DNA of 64,000 nt, taken from contig CM055113.1 in assembly GCA_029204225.1 (NCBI GenBank), positions 29,827,220-29,891,219 of the forward strand, in the 5' to 3' direction. A model generated the notes under the pieces. That model saw only the letters and a list, made by a program, of their open reading frames with translations, ran no database searches and was not told the origin of the DNA. Positions 22,130 through 33,850 of the stretch are shown here, piece after piece; within the stretch, counting starts at the first letter, position 1; every line of letters starts with the position of its first letter. Origin of the DNA: Diphasiastrum complanatum (taxonomy: Eukaryota > Streptophyta > Lycopodiopsida > Lycopodiales > Lycopodiaceae). The translations under genes and the position numbers were made by a program.

Positions 22130-22496
22130 GGGACTCATCCAGACGTGCGACGAAAACGACATATCTGAGGCCTAAGGGAGCCGTAAGTACATTTTTCTTT
22201 CATGTTAATAAAGTGAGCCGCATTTCTCATCGAGGAGTGAGCTTCAGTCTAATGTCTAAGTGCAGCAGCTTTACACAGGTTTTACGTAAGTGAACTAGAT
22301 CCACACTTTTTCTGTGCTGGGTGCAAAACACAATATCATTACTTCTCTTTTCAGTTGGTTTTCTTTGGCCGGTGAATCAAACCCATGCCCTTGTATCTGT
22401 GACTAAAGTCTGGCCGGTGAATTAAGCCCATGCCATGAGTCTTAGGTTCTAGTTTGGCCCTGATGAGGACATCAGCTTTCTCAAACGAGGGGAGGA
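22130..22496 (+). other. 3' untranslated end of the gag-protease element with stem-loop and polypurine tract
   Basis: A non-coding 367 bp stretch between the stop codon and LTR-A. It ends with the hairpin CTGATGAGGACATCAG at 22460-22475, 21 bases, then the LTR. The polypurine tract is GAGGGGAGGA at 22487-22496. Confidence 0.8.
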
Positions 22497-23408
22497 TGTT
22501 GTAAAGCTGACTCGGGTGCACCCAACATGTCCTGTAAGACTCAAAGGGGTGACACTCTCTAAGGTTCCAGAGCAAGTTAAAACATCAAGGACTGAGCCTC
22601 CGACCTGTGGTGAGCTAGTCAAGTAGTCACAAGTCATGAGCTAGCTCTTGAGCTCGAGTCATGGCCTAGTCAGGAAAGCAAGTTCATTCGGCCGCCGGGA
22701 TGGCTCCCGGACATGGGTCCCGAGAGCCAGACTGATTTTGCCAGGCTTGCCAGGCTTAATCAACAAAATAAAAACTAAGTCCTAAAAAGCGTGCTTTACC
22801 AGAAAGCACTATGTTTCAAACCAGAGGGGGTGCGCCGAATCACAGCAGAACTATAGGGGGAGTCCGGTAGACAAAAACTTGGGCAGCTCAACCAATGCCA
22901 AGAATCCAATCGCCAGCTCCCTCTACCAGCACGAGCCAGGCACAATGCCCAGCACGTGTTGGTGGCCCCGAGACCGGTCAGTCTATGTATGAATGTAACC
23001 TCTTCCAAATCTAATAAAGTTGATCCTTGGGGATGATTACCATTTCGATTTCGCCTCCGGGACTGGTCCAAGTGGAAGGACCCTTACTACAACCTTTTTG
23101 TGTCGCTGGCGCCTAAGGGCCCCTGTCATCGACATGGGGCTTGCCACTATGCCAATTGGTTAGTTTGGCGACCAGTATGCCTTGGGTTTCATGTGTGGCT
23201 TGTCTTTGCCTTTGGTTACCTTTTGGGGACAGATTCTGAGTTGGCTTTCGGGTTGGTTGGGATTCCAGTTGGCTTAAGTCTGAATGGTTAAGCTTGTTAC
23301 GTTTCTGAGTTGGCTTTTACGTAAGTGCATGATGGATGAATGTTAGACTTAAGCGCGTGTTGGGGACCCCGCTCAAGTCCCAACGCCCTTTGAGGTGCCG
23401 ACGCAACA
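22497..23408 (+). mobile_element. LTR-A, 3' LTR of the gag-protease element (912 bp)
   Basis: Ends TGTTGTAAAGCTGACTCGG...GACGCAACA, directly after a polypurine tract. It aligns along its length with 23449-24368. LTR-A shares with LTR-B the first 12 bases, GTGCTTTACCA, GCCGAATCACA, ACTATAGGGG and the AATGTAACC...AATAAAGT block, so the two families are related. Confidence 0.9.
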
Positions 23409-23433
23409 AGGCCCCACACTGATGGAGTGTTTC

Positions 23434-25606
23434 TGTAGCGCAAGCATCTGTTGTAAAGCTGACTCGGGTGCACCCAACGTGCCCTGTAAGACTCAAAGGG
23501 GTGACACTCCCTAAGGTCCCAGAGCAAGTTAGAACGTCAAGGACTGAGCCTCCGACCTGTGGTGAGCCAGTCAAGTAGTCACAAATTCATGAGCTAGCTC
23601 TGGAGCTCGAGTCATGGCCTAGTCAGGAAAGCAAGTTGATTCGGCCGCCGGGACGGCTCCCGGGACCCATGTCCGGGAACCAGACTGATTCTGCCAGGCT
23701 TGCCAGGCTTAATCAGCAAAATAAAAACTAAGTCCTAAAAAGCGTGCTTTACCAGAAAGCACTATGTTTCAAACCAGAGGGGGTGCGCCGAATCACAGCA
23801 GAACTATAGGGTGAGTCCGGCAGATAGAAACTTGGGCAGCTCAACCAGCGCCAGGAATCCAGTCGCCAGGTCTCAGCTCCCTCTACCAGCACGAGCCAGG
23901 CACAATGCCCAGCATGTGTTGGTGGCCCTGAGATCGGTCAGTCTATGTATGAATGTAACCTCTTCCAAATCTAATAAAGTTGATCCTTGGGGATGATTAC
24001 CATTTCGGTTTCGCCTACGGGACTAGTCCAAGTGGAAGGACCCTTACTTCAACCTTTTTGCGTCGCTGGCGCCTAAGGGTCCCTGTCATCGACATGGGGC
24101 TTGCCGCTATGCCAATCGGTCAGTTTGGCGACCACTATGCCTTGGGTTTCATGTGTGGCTTGTCTTTGCCTTTGGTTACCTTTTGGAGACGGATTCTGAG
24201 TTGGCTTTCGGGTTGGTTGGGATTCCAGTTTTCTTAAGTCTGAATGGTTAAGCTTGTTATGTTTCTGAGTTGGCTTTTACGTAAGTGCATGATGGATGAA
24301 TGTTAGACTTAAGCGCGTGTTGGGGAAACCGCTCAAGTCCCAGCGCCCTTTGAGGCGCCGGCGCAACAGCATCCCAAAGGGAGCCGGGAACCACGACTTA
24401 GCTTCCCATCCTTCAACTCTTGCCATCCAAACCCACTTGACATACAAGCAGCCAACTCGCCAACAACGATCAGACTTAACCAACTTGATGTTCCGAGAAC
24501 CAACATTGAGATCCAACATGGCGTCATGCCAGATCGGGGGTCCCAATGTGGGTGACTTCCCTCCAAGCAAGCCGCCCGACATACGTCAAACTTAACCAAC
24601 TCGAAGCTTCATTACAAACGAGTAACATCCATTCCAGGCAAGCGGTCTGACTTACATCAGACTTAACCAACTGAAAGCTTCGTCACGAGCGCTGGAAGCC
24701 AACCTGGCGCCACGCCAGACTGGACAGCCATAAACAGGTAACATCCACCCAAGCAAGCCATCCAACTCAGCCGATAGGTTAGAGCCTGTTCCCCAAGAGC
24801 TTAACCCATTCACGTTCATGCAAGGAACACTCAGAACGACAAGCCGCGACAGATATGGAAACAACCAGTTCCTGGACGAAATGGTCCCGACAGCATACCG
24901 CTGGCGCCACGGATCGAATGTTCTCGACGGCATACCGCTGGCGTCCCGAGATACGACCCTCAGCTATGTGCCAACTTAAAAATTTGGAAGCGGCCTTACA
25001 ACTGGCGCTTTAACCGAACACTGAAACCCAGAAGGTAATCAGAGTCAGTTTGAGAAAAATCCCTCTTTATTGATAAATCTGAGAAGGTTACATTTCAAGT
25101 GTGTGACCGACCCTAGTCTTCGGGACGCTAGCATGCCAAGGCGAGAGCCATGACAACATTCTAGCAAGGGAGGCTGAGACTTGGTTGGAGCTCGCCCTGA
25201 GTCCCAACCCGCACTCCCCTATAGTATTGGTGTGATTCGGCACCCCCCCCTCATACCAAGCACTTTACCCAAGCTAGTAAAGCACGTTTTTCTCTCTCTC
25301 TAGGATTTTCTCTCTCTAGAAAGTCATTTTCTCTCTCTACATTTTATTGATCCCCAGGCTTCCTTTAATCATGCCTAGATCGTGTGAGGTGATTGCACAT
25401 CGATCTGATCTCTCTGGACTCCGCTAGAACGGATCAAAGATTTTCAGCCATAGGGACTTGGCGCCAACTGGATTCTGGTCACAGTGGCGCCGGGAGCGGC
25501 GCCGGCTCCGTTGGCGCCCGGAGCAGCAGGGGCGCTGCTGGCGCCAGGGACATAGCTGGCGCCGATGGCAACGGAAGTAAAGCTTGTAAAGGGTAGCTTT
25601 ATAACA
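23434..25606 (-). mobile_element. LTR-B, 3' LTR of a minus-strand element, split by solo LTR-A
   Basis: Plus-strand left end TGTAGCGCAAGCATC (23434-23448), continued at 24374 and ending TATAACA at 25606. The interruption is a solo LTR-A. To the right lies a minus-strand polypurine tract, so the internal part of this element extends to the right of 25607. 23409-23433 is a 25-bp remnant between this LTR and LTR-A. Confidence 0.88.
23449..24368 (+). mobile_element. Solo LTR-A (920 bp) with target duplication GCATC
   Basis: Ends TGTTGTAAAGC...GGCGCAACA, flanked by GCATC at 23444-23448 and 24369-24373. The interrupted LTR-B reads through if one copy is removed. Its AATAAAGT lies near 23972. Confidence 0.93.
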
Positions 25607-25661
25607 TCCACCCCACCTTTATAAAATCTGATGTCCTCATCAGATGTCAGATTAAAGGAAA
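25607..25661 (-). promoter_or_regulatory. Polypurine tract and stem-loop next to LTR-B
   Basis: On the minus strand AAAGGTGGGGTGGA (25620-25607) abuts the LTR start. The hairpin CTGATGAGGACATCAG (25643-25628) sits 21 bases before the LTR, the same sequence and spacing as at 22460-22475. Confidence 0.82.
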
Positions 25662-27036
25662 GGTGTCTCCCAATTAAAATAACTATACATTTAAGCTACT
25701 TGGCACAGTTTTCAATTTACTGGCCACTTTTTATTAGCATTGAAGCTGGCACACCACAAGTCGGAGGCTCAGCTCTTTGTATTGAAAAATTACATAACTT
25801 GAAAATATATCTTTGTCTGGGAAAAGCGTAGATTTGATATCGCTTTCGTAAAACCCGAGAACCTTATTAACTGGTGACAGAGGCCTTTCTTTGAAATGTT
25901 CGCCCCTGTCGCTTCTGACTTTCGACTTTGGAACTCCTTTGAGCTCCTGATTTGTCCTTGATGCACTTTGTGTTGTGCTCTCTGAGCTCCAGATTTGTTC
26001 AGTTCCGCACAGGTATCAAGGCTCCCTGAGCCGAAGGATTTATCGTTTGATTGCCCACTTTATGGTCCACTCCGTGCCTTGTTGCTTCTGCACCTTGATT
26101 TCTCTCCTTGTCCCAGTCTGATCTTGATACTTTTCCATCTTGGCTCTTTAAGGTAGGCAAAGATTGAGTACTCCGCAATGCACCTCTCACTTAGCTTGAA
26201 GTAGCTCTTTGAATCAGCCCAAATGTAACCATTGACCTCGTGGAAAGCCAAAGAGTCGCACTAGTTTGATCCGCGTTGAGATCGGACTAGTGCAAACTCT
26301 GGGTGCATGTGTCTGATTCAAAGAGAGCTACTTGAAGCCAAGCTCGATGTACACTTCTTGTTTTGACTGTGAGGCAACTGACCAATGATGGAATTGTGAA
26401 AGTCAAGTTTTGCGCGACGGACATGGTGCTTCAAACAAACGCGAAGAGATAGTTCGGATGCGGATCAAACTGGTGCGACCCTTTGGCTTTCCACGAGGTC
26501 AATGGTTACATTTGGGCTGATTCAAAGAGCTACTTCAAGCTAAGTGAGAGGTGCATTGTAGAGTACTCAATCTTTGCCTACCTTAAAGAGCAAAGATGGA
26601 AAAGTATCAAGATCAGGTTGGGACAAGGAGAGAAATCAAGGTGCAGAAGCAACAAGGCATGGAGTGGACCATAAAGTGGGCAATCAAACGATAAATCCTT
26701 TTGGCTCAGGGAGCCTTGATACAAATCTGGTGCTCAGGGAGCTCAACACAAAGTGCATCAAGGACAAATCAGGAGCTCAAAGGATTTCCAAAGTCGAAAG
26801 TCAGAAGCGACAGGGGCAAACATTTCAAAGAAAGGCCTCTGTCACCAGTTAAAAGCGATATCAAATCTACGCTTTTTCCAGACAAAGATATATTTTCAAG
26901 TTATGTAATCTATCTATACAAAGAGCTGAGCCTCCGACTTGTGGTGTGCCAGCTTCAATGTTAATAAAAAGTGGCCAGTAAATTGAGTACTGTGCCAAGT
27001 AGCTTAAATGTATAGTTATTTTAATTGGGAGACACC
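25662..27036. repeat. Long inverted repeat, arms about 600 bp
   Basis: The left arm 25662-26274 and the right arm 26460-27036 are reverse complements with scattered differences. The outer ends are GGTGTCTCCCAATT and its complement; the inner ends are at GTTTGATCCGC. The spacer is 26275-26459 and contains a third partial copy of an arm segment (TTCAAAGAGAGCTACTTGAAG). Each arm translates to the same short open frame (MAFHEVNGYIWADSKSYFKL...), with no recognised domain. Flanking target duplications are not apparent. It could be a foldback transposon or an inverted duplication. Confidence 0.88.
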
Positions 27037-29519
27037 GATGCTATTGGAGATTGATCAGTAGCATCTACATGGTTGGGTGGTTTGGCTCCACAATCATTCC
27101 TTTGTGTGTGTCTTGTAAGCAAGATCTTGGAGGTGCTTTTCCTTACAGATATCATGCTAATTAGACAATCGACAATTGTCGATTCAAATTGGAGTCGAAT
27201 TAGCTGGAGTTGAGATTGAAAGAAGTTCAAATGTTCAATTCAATAGTTGTTTGAATCGAACATTCAAGCTTCTGTCGATAGTCGATAGTTGATAGTCAAC
27301 ACTCGATACTCCTTTGATAGTTTGACTATCGATACTCTTTTGATAGTTGGACTGTCTTCTAGATACCTATTTTTGCAATTTTTGTGTACTCTATAGACTG
27401 TACGACAATGCGAGCAATATGTAGCAACATGAATGGATCTAGATTAACTACTGGATTTAGGGAGAGAGTGATAAATCCATCAACATGTAGTTTTGAATGC
27501 TCATACTTTGGCCATGCAAGTTTGTGACCACCTTTGAAAAACTTGAAAAAGGTCTGCCAACTAACATGTGGTAAGCATTACATTTTCAATCCCATAAGCA
27601 AACATTACATATCCCATATTTGCTCCTACCAATGAGCATAGAAAGATATCTTTTTGATTGGTTCACACGTTGTAGCAGTAATTGTATGGTAGCATGATCA
27701 ATGTTTTTGACATCAGGGTTGGTTTGAACCCTCAACTTGTATGTTGGCATTAGTGGTGATTGATCATTTGTAAAAATTAAGTGATTGTGCCAAATATTCA
27801 TTGGGCCAAGCTAAAAGTTTGTGCACATGCATGTGAAGTGTGCTTCTAAGCCTCATCGATGGGGTTCTTGCTACTTATCTTTAACAAGAAGTAACTCCTG
27901 CTTTTATTAATAAAAGATCGGAGAACCCATCAATGTCCAAAAAGATGGTAGCACATGGAATGAAAATGCCAAATGGCAAACATGATTAAGTCAATATGCT
28001 TAATAGAATACAAGGCATCAAAATAATTTCTCCTTTCATTGAGGAAAACTCTCTTGTTTCCCTGAGAACTAACCATATTCATGCAAGTAAATAGATGTGT
28101 TGTAGCAATAGCAACTAATTGTTTTGTGAATTAAGTAGACCTTGTTGTGTAACACATCTATTTTCGAGTCCAAAATATTTAGTATGGACCCACAATGAAC
28201 AAATTCATACTTTCCAACAAGGAAAAGCTCGAGTTCAAACCTGTTGTGAAAAAACTGACAGATTCTGAAGTGGTGGGTGCAAGAAGGGAGAAGAAAGATA
28301 ACTCAAAGCACAATGATCTGTTGGCAACCATATTAAAGGAGGAGGAGGAAGAAGGGTCACCACTTCTCTCAAACCAAATTGTAAATCTAATGATATTCAT
28401 CATCTTTGCAAGGTTGAATTCTAGTACTTTAGTGTGTTTGAAAAGATAAACAATTGTAAAAGAAAAAAAAATTTAAGAAAAAAAGAAGAAGACAAAAGGC
28501 TGTGTGTTCAAGTCAGTCAATGAAGTTTTTGCAAAAGTCAACTTTTAAGGAGTTGTCCAAAACTTCGGCTCAATGTTTTGAAGTGTTTTAAGTTTAGCCT
28601 TCTTGAGACATGCACAAGTGTTAAAGCACGAACAACGAGAAAGCATGTAATATATTCTTTAAAAATAGCATTTTATTATTTTATAGTGTATTCTTTTTCA
28701 CGATATATACAAAATGTATTCCATATATTGGATGAAGAATTGATCAACTTTTCATAGATGCATCATGAAGACTACTTGATTGATGGTTGGCGACGAGTAT
28801 CTAAATTGTGAATACTAAAAAGCGAACATTCTGAATACTAATCATGGTTATTGTGAATATTGATCATGAATATCGTGAATATTGAAATTTTTAAATACTG
28901 ATTGTGGCTAGTGTGAACATTGATTGTGGCTAGTGTGAATGCTGATCATGGATATTCTTGAATCCTTGGCAACTTCAAATTTCAAAATGATGGACATTGT
29001 AATAAACCCATTGTAATAAAATGTCATCAAATAAGATTGTCTATTTATTGGCAAAATAATTTCGTACCCAATTCTTAGTCTTCTAAAATCCCAAGATGCA
29101 ATCTTAGTTGTACAAAAGTTAAAACCATAACTACTTTTGTGATAGTGTATGCTCTTGCAACTTAAAACGTAAAAAAGAACAAATTAATTATCACAATAAC
29201 TTAAATTATCGACACTTACCTCTTTAGCAAAAAAAGCTAATAAATGCATTTATTTGAACGACCTTAAAGAAAAGAAAGATAATTTGACTAAATAAATTTT
29301 CCTTTTCAATTCAACAATTTGTCTCTACTCATGCACACATTACTAATTAGAGCGAAAATATGCCAAATGTCAATCATTATGCCATGGTTCCAAGACAATC
29401 ACGATTTGAAAGCAACAAGAAATCTTTAACACGGCCTTAGTGGTATACCACAACATTCTTGTAAGTTGTTTGTATGATGGAATCTAAAAACCCTAGTAGC
29501 CCAAGTTAAGCAGGATATT
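27037..29519. other. Spacer without a supported gene
   Basis: AT-rich sequence. It contains an 18-bp perfect palindrome at 27167-27184, a cluster of TCGATAG repeats at 27270-27350, a segment (27410-27500) similar to 48990-49075, and a run of TGTGAATATTGATCATG-like short repeats at 28815-28960. The short frame 28195-28449 (Lys/Glu-rich) has no support beyond being open. Confidence 0.5.
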
Positions 29520-29935
29520 CCAACTCACCATGTGTAGAAAGAGATCTTAATAGAATGCTTCTTGGTTTCCAAGGGGAGGCTCGAACTTGAGACCAAAGAA
29601 ACTTTGGATGTCGAACTTGAGACCAAAGAATGCTTCTTGGTTTCCAAGAAAGCTTGCTTCTTGGTTTCAAGAAAGCTTCGAACTTGGGACCAAAGAAACT
29701 TTGGATGCCAAGCTAACCAACTAGACCAAAGAATGCTTCTGGGTTTCCAAGGGGAAGCTCGAACCCGGGACCAAAGAGACTTTGGATGCCAACCTAACCA
29801 GCTGAGCCAACTCCATTGGGTACTAGACCAAAGAATGCTTCTTGGTTTCGAAGGGAGGCTCGAATCCGGGACCAAAGAAACTTTGGATGCCAACCTAACC
29901 ATGTGAGCCAACTCCATTGGGTACTAGACCAAAAA
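29520..29935 (-). mobile_element. Tandem tRNA-like SINE heads
   Basis: On the minus strand there are at least three units with RNA polymerase III box A and box B. In the best one, box A is TGGCTCAGCTGGTTAGG (29809-29793) and box B is GGTTCGAGC (29765-29757), about 30 bases apart as in tRNA genes. A second unit has box A at 29910-29890 and box B at 29867-29857. A third, decayed one covers 29719-29676, with further box B scraps near 29580. Between units runs a conserved segment ending in GACCAAAGAATGCTTCTTGG. There is no cloverleaf, so these are not functional tRNAs. Confidence 0.7.
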
Positions 29936-30399
29936 ATGACATGAGATCATCAAGCATGCCTTTTCCATGATTGGACCATCTTGTGGAATGACATGAGATA
30001 AAGGGAAGGCTACAATTACAATGCCCATTGCCACGAAAGAAACAAGTCAAAATTAGCCTCAAGTCTATACTCTACGCTCTCTACGTTTCCTTCTGGCTGA
30101 ATGAAGATGCTCTATCCAATGCTCGATCTCTCTTTGCAGAAGTGGATCAGCCTCGCCCAATCCTGCTCCAGGCGGCTATGGACTCTGGAGGATGATCTGA
30201 AGAGATTGCTTTGATCTTTTCATATGTGACGAGGAGACAGTGATGCTTGGTATGTATGTAATTGAGCTTTAGCGTCTCTGATGGGATGGATAATCTTGTG
30301 ATGAGCAAACAGAAAGACGCGGATTGTTTTCGTGCATCCAATTTCTGTGTCCAAAAGCAGCCATTGACTCGCTTTTTTTCTTTAGTGGGTGTTCTAGTG

Positions 30400-30836
30400 C
30401 CGTATTGATGAAGTTGTTTGTTGTTTTTTAGGTTTTTTATTATGCCTGTGGTTTGTGAGTACTTTTTTGGAGCGCGATGCGGACAGATTTTGTTGTAGGT
30501 TTTCTGGTATGGTTCTTTGATCCTTAATTTCTAGTTTGGGAACTCGTTTGTTGAAGTCAGAACACAATTGTTGAAGAGGCTTTGACACCTCAATCGGATT
30601 CTGAGTTTGAGGGGAGAGTTGCAGCAGAAAAGAGTTGCTTTGTTAGAATCCGGAATGCTGGCAACGGTCTTGGGCTCGACAATTTGGCTTCAAGCTGCGA
30701 AAGGGCAAAGTCTTTGGCAATACATGACTTGGAAGTATTGGCTTTCGAACTGGGAATATAAATATCGACAAGACCCAACAATCATGAAAGAGCAGGGGCA
30801 GTTTTCAGTTCTGAAGCTCTAAGACGGTCTAACAAG
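30400..30836 (+). other. Possible 5' non-coding exon of the EIL gene
   Basis: EIN3-type genes in plants often have an intron in the 5'UTR. The sequence AACAAG|GTGAGT at 30831-30842 is a near-consensus splice donor. It lies in a less repetitive stretch with an ATATAAATA box at 30755-30765. No transcript evidence is available, and the upstream limit is arbitrary. 29936-30399 has no supported feature. Confidence 0.25.
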
Positions 30837-33299
30837 GTGAGTTTCTGAGCGACGTATGTAGAACATCAAAACGCTGACTTTCGTAGGCAAGGAACGAACT
30901 CTGAGGAAGTTAATCAGTTTTTCATGACCTGTGCAATCAATGTGTAGGAACAAATTTTGAGTTTGAGTGCATAGATGACTTTTGCAACCATTGGGACCAA
31001 ATCCGAAGGAAAATTGCTCAGTTGGCTCATAGTTTCTGTAGGGAAATTGTTGCTTTGTGGAAGTAACTTAACTTTTTCTTGCGTTTCCCTAGCTCATGTC
31101 ATAACTTCTATTCCTATCAAATGGAGATGATCTTAAGCTCCTCATGTTAGGAAAGTGGTTCACAAAAGTTAGTCCTAAGCGATATCACGTTTCAGTATTC
31201 ACCTACAAAGTGATACTCAACCCAGCATAGACTAGTTCTTTTCTAGCAAGTTGCAATTGTCATCACTAATCAGCTGGACGTATGTTGAACAAAAAATATA
31301 CAATGATATGTGGAATATTGGCAACCATGCAGATTTTTAAAAAGTTTTGTGGAAGACCTTGGCTCAAAATAATCTCAGCAGAAATCTTACTCCTTTCGTA
31401 TTTTCCTCGGCTTAATAGATGTGAATGCAACCTAACCATACCGTTTCATCAGATTATTCATTTCAGTAGGCAAAAAAGTATGATTAAGGAAAAAACTGAA
31501 AAGATTCTTGGATGTCTTTATAGAAAAGGAACTACAAACATCTGTTGTCAGAACTCTCGGCCTCCAAGCCCTTTATCTGAAGGTAGCCATTGATATATGA
31601 AGCTCGCTATTACCTAGTTAGTGCCAAAATTGCCTCATTATCTAATGCTCCTGTCCTCGAGTCACCCAACCTTCTGTTTATTGATCAAGGCCCAAATCTG
31701 AAGTTGGTGTGCAAAAGATTCTAGAACACTAAGAGAGCAGAATGCCCAATCACCACTTAGTTACATACTTGTATACATCATTTCAATCATAGTCGGGAGT
31801 GGTAATCTGGAGGGACTGGTGGTCCAATATACCCTTTGAACGAGTATGCATTCCTATTAAGTGCTTATTGGATTATTCGCTAGCACCATTGTCACTTGCC
31901 CTCTACTGGTGGTAGCCCTAGAAGAGTACTTGTGATATACTTGGTTGGAGCTTGTATGCTTGGTGGAGAGTCTCGTACATGTGTTGTTGGTTAAAGAGAC
32001 TAAAGCTACTATTGTCTTGTGCTTCGTGTTGCACATTTGATGTGTGTTCTATCTCTTCATAGCTTTAAGCTGTTATGTCAATTCACTTGTGAATTCCTAG
32101 GTTGTTCTCATAAGCCTCTAGGTTTCCAATCTTTCAAACAAGCATCTAGGTTTATTATCTCCCTAATTTTGACACATTTTTTAATGGAAAGTGCTATGAC
32201 ACCAAGCCCACATTCACAAAAAATAAGGGAAAAAGAAAACGGTAGCAAACAACGAATGGATTAGGATTTTTCAACCCAGATTCAAGAAAAAATTGACAAT
32301 ACCCTTGCCTTTTAAGCCCTTCTACAATGAGTGCTTCTCTCTAAGTCCCCTTGAAGAAGCTCATCATTTTTATCAAGAAAAGCTATTAGACAGGGAGGCA
32401 CTATTTGATGGGGTTTTAACAACCAACATATTTGAAAAGCATACTTTGTAAACATGTTTGAAACATCCAAAGCCCAGAACTCCTTGGGTTCCATGGCTTT
32501 TAAATCACGTTAGCAGCCAATCTAGCTTGAAACGCAAATAAGCTAGTTTAAGCCAGTGTGATTGTATACTTGATTTTCTGTTGGAATTAGCCTTGAAGAT
32601 ACAAATGATTAGTTTTGTAGTGATAATATGTATTCTGTACTTACATTACAGCTGAAACAACCCATTATTTTAGGATTGGACTCTTGTGCTGCTCCATTAT
32701 CCAACATGGAAACTCTAGAATATAATGATTGCCTATAGACTCTTCACTTGAGTCTTGTACATAAGCTCCTCATTTAATAGTTACATTGGCCCAAGATGTC
32801 TTCTATCTTTGGGCTTGATCTCATGCCAATAGCATCAATGTCCCCGTACCATAGGTATTCTCTCAGCTGCAAAGGCATAGCCAGATCAGCTTTTAGACCT
32901 ACCCCGAATTTCTTAAATCTCTTGGAAGTGCTTCTCCAAGAATGGTATCCCTCTTTAGGCTCAATAGTCACAGGTTCACTTAGACTCATTTCATTCAATG
33001 AAATTCCGTTTTGGAAATAATCCATTTTAAATGGACCTTTTGAAATGGTGTTTTAGTGAATGAAACGGTTTTTATAAATAAATTAATTAATCAATCTAAA
33101 AAAATCACCCAATTCTTTTCTTTCTCAGTTTTCAACAATTCTATTGCTGTATTTAGTATTGTTTTCTTGTTGTGTGAGGGTAGGGAGTGAGATAAATCAT
33201 AAATCAAAAGCTAGAATGTGCTTGAAACTTGAAAGTTGAGGCAATGTAGAGTGTGAGGGAGAGAGAACTTAGAAGTTAGTGTAGTGTTAATTTTGAGAA

Positions 33300-33850
33300 T
33301 AGTGTGTTTTTGCCATAATAGAAGGCTAGAAACCCCCCCCCCAAAAAAAAAAAAAAAAAAGAAAAAGAAAAGAAAAAGGAGAAAAAACTTAAAACCGTTT
33401 TGCCGATTCTTTCCGCATTTCAAACCATTAATATATATATTACATAGTATGCATCATGACAGTAGATATTAGGTGGGACTTGAGAGTTTGAGTTAGGATT
33501 CAAGATTGATGGGTGATTAATTATAATCTTTATTGCCTGAACATTAAAAAAGCACTTGTTTTTCCCATAACGGAATGCTTGAAATAGAACCTCTCTTCCA
33601 AGAAAACCCTAAAACCATTTTGCCAATTCTTTCCTATTTCAAAACATCAATGTGTGTACTATGTTGTATGGATTATGACAATGGGACTTGGGAGACTTGG
33701 GAGGTTGGACTCTTGAGTCAAAACTCAAGATTGATTGTTGATCACTAATCTATATTTGCCTATTTCCCATAATCGAAGGCTAGAAATGAATTCTCCCCTT
33801 GAATGAAAACCCTGAAACTCTTTTGCCATTTCAACCTATTTTGAAAAGGT
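33300..33850. repeat. Imperfect tandem repeat, three units of 205-255 bp
   Basis: Units start near 33305, 33558 and 33763. Each has a CCATAAT-GAAGGCT-AGAAA block followed by CTAAAACC-TTTTGCC-TTC. The first contains a C10A18 tract at 33334-33360. Confidence 0.7.

Noticed and set aside
22460-22490. Hammerhead ribozyme, because CTGATGA matches the catalytic core and plant retrozymes carry hammerheads in LTR elements
   Set aside because: The second core box GAAA and a suitable cleavage triplet with flanking stems are not found at either copy, and CTGATG pairs with the nearby CATCAG as a simple hairpin.
26483-26852. Short proteins in the inverted repeat arms
   Set aside because: The frame is present in both arms, but it is short, has no motif and is not supported by codon structure.
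29557-29867. Functional tRNA genes on the minus strand
   Set aside because: Box A and box B are present, but there is no acceptor stem, anticodon arm or proper length. The repeated units fit SINE heads.
29525-29917. Repetitive proteins of 114-130 residues on both strands
   Set aside because: They are translations of the tandem SINE-like repeat.
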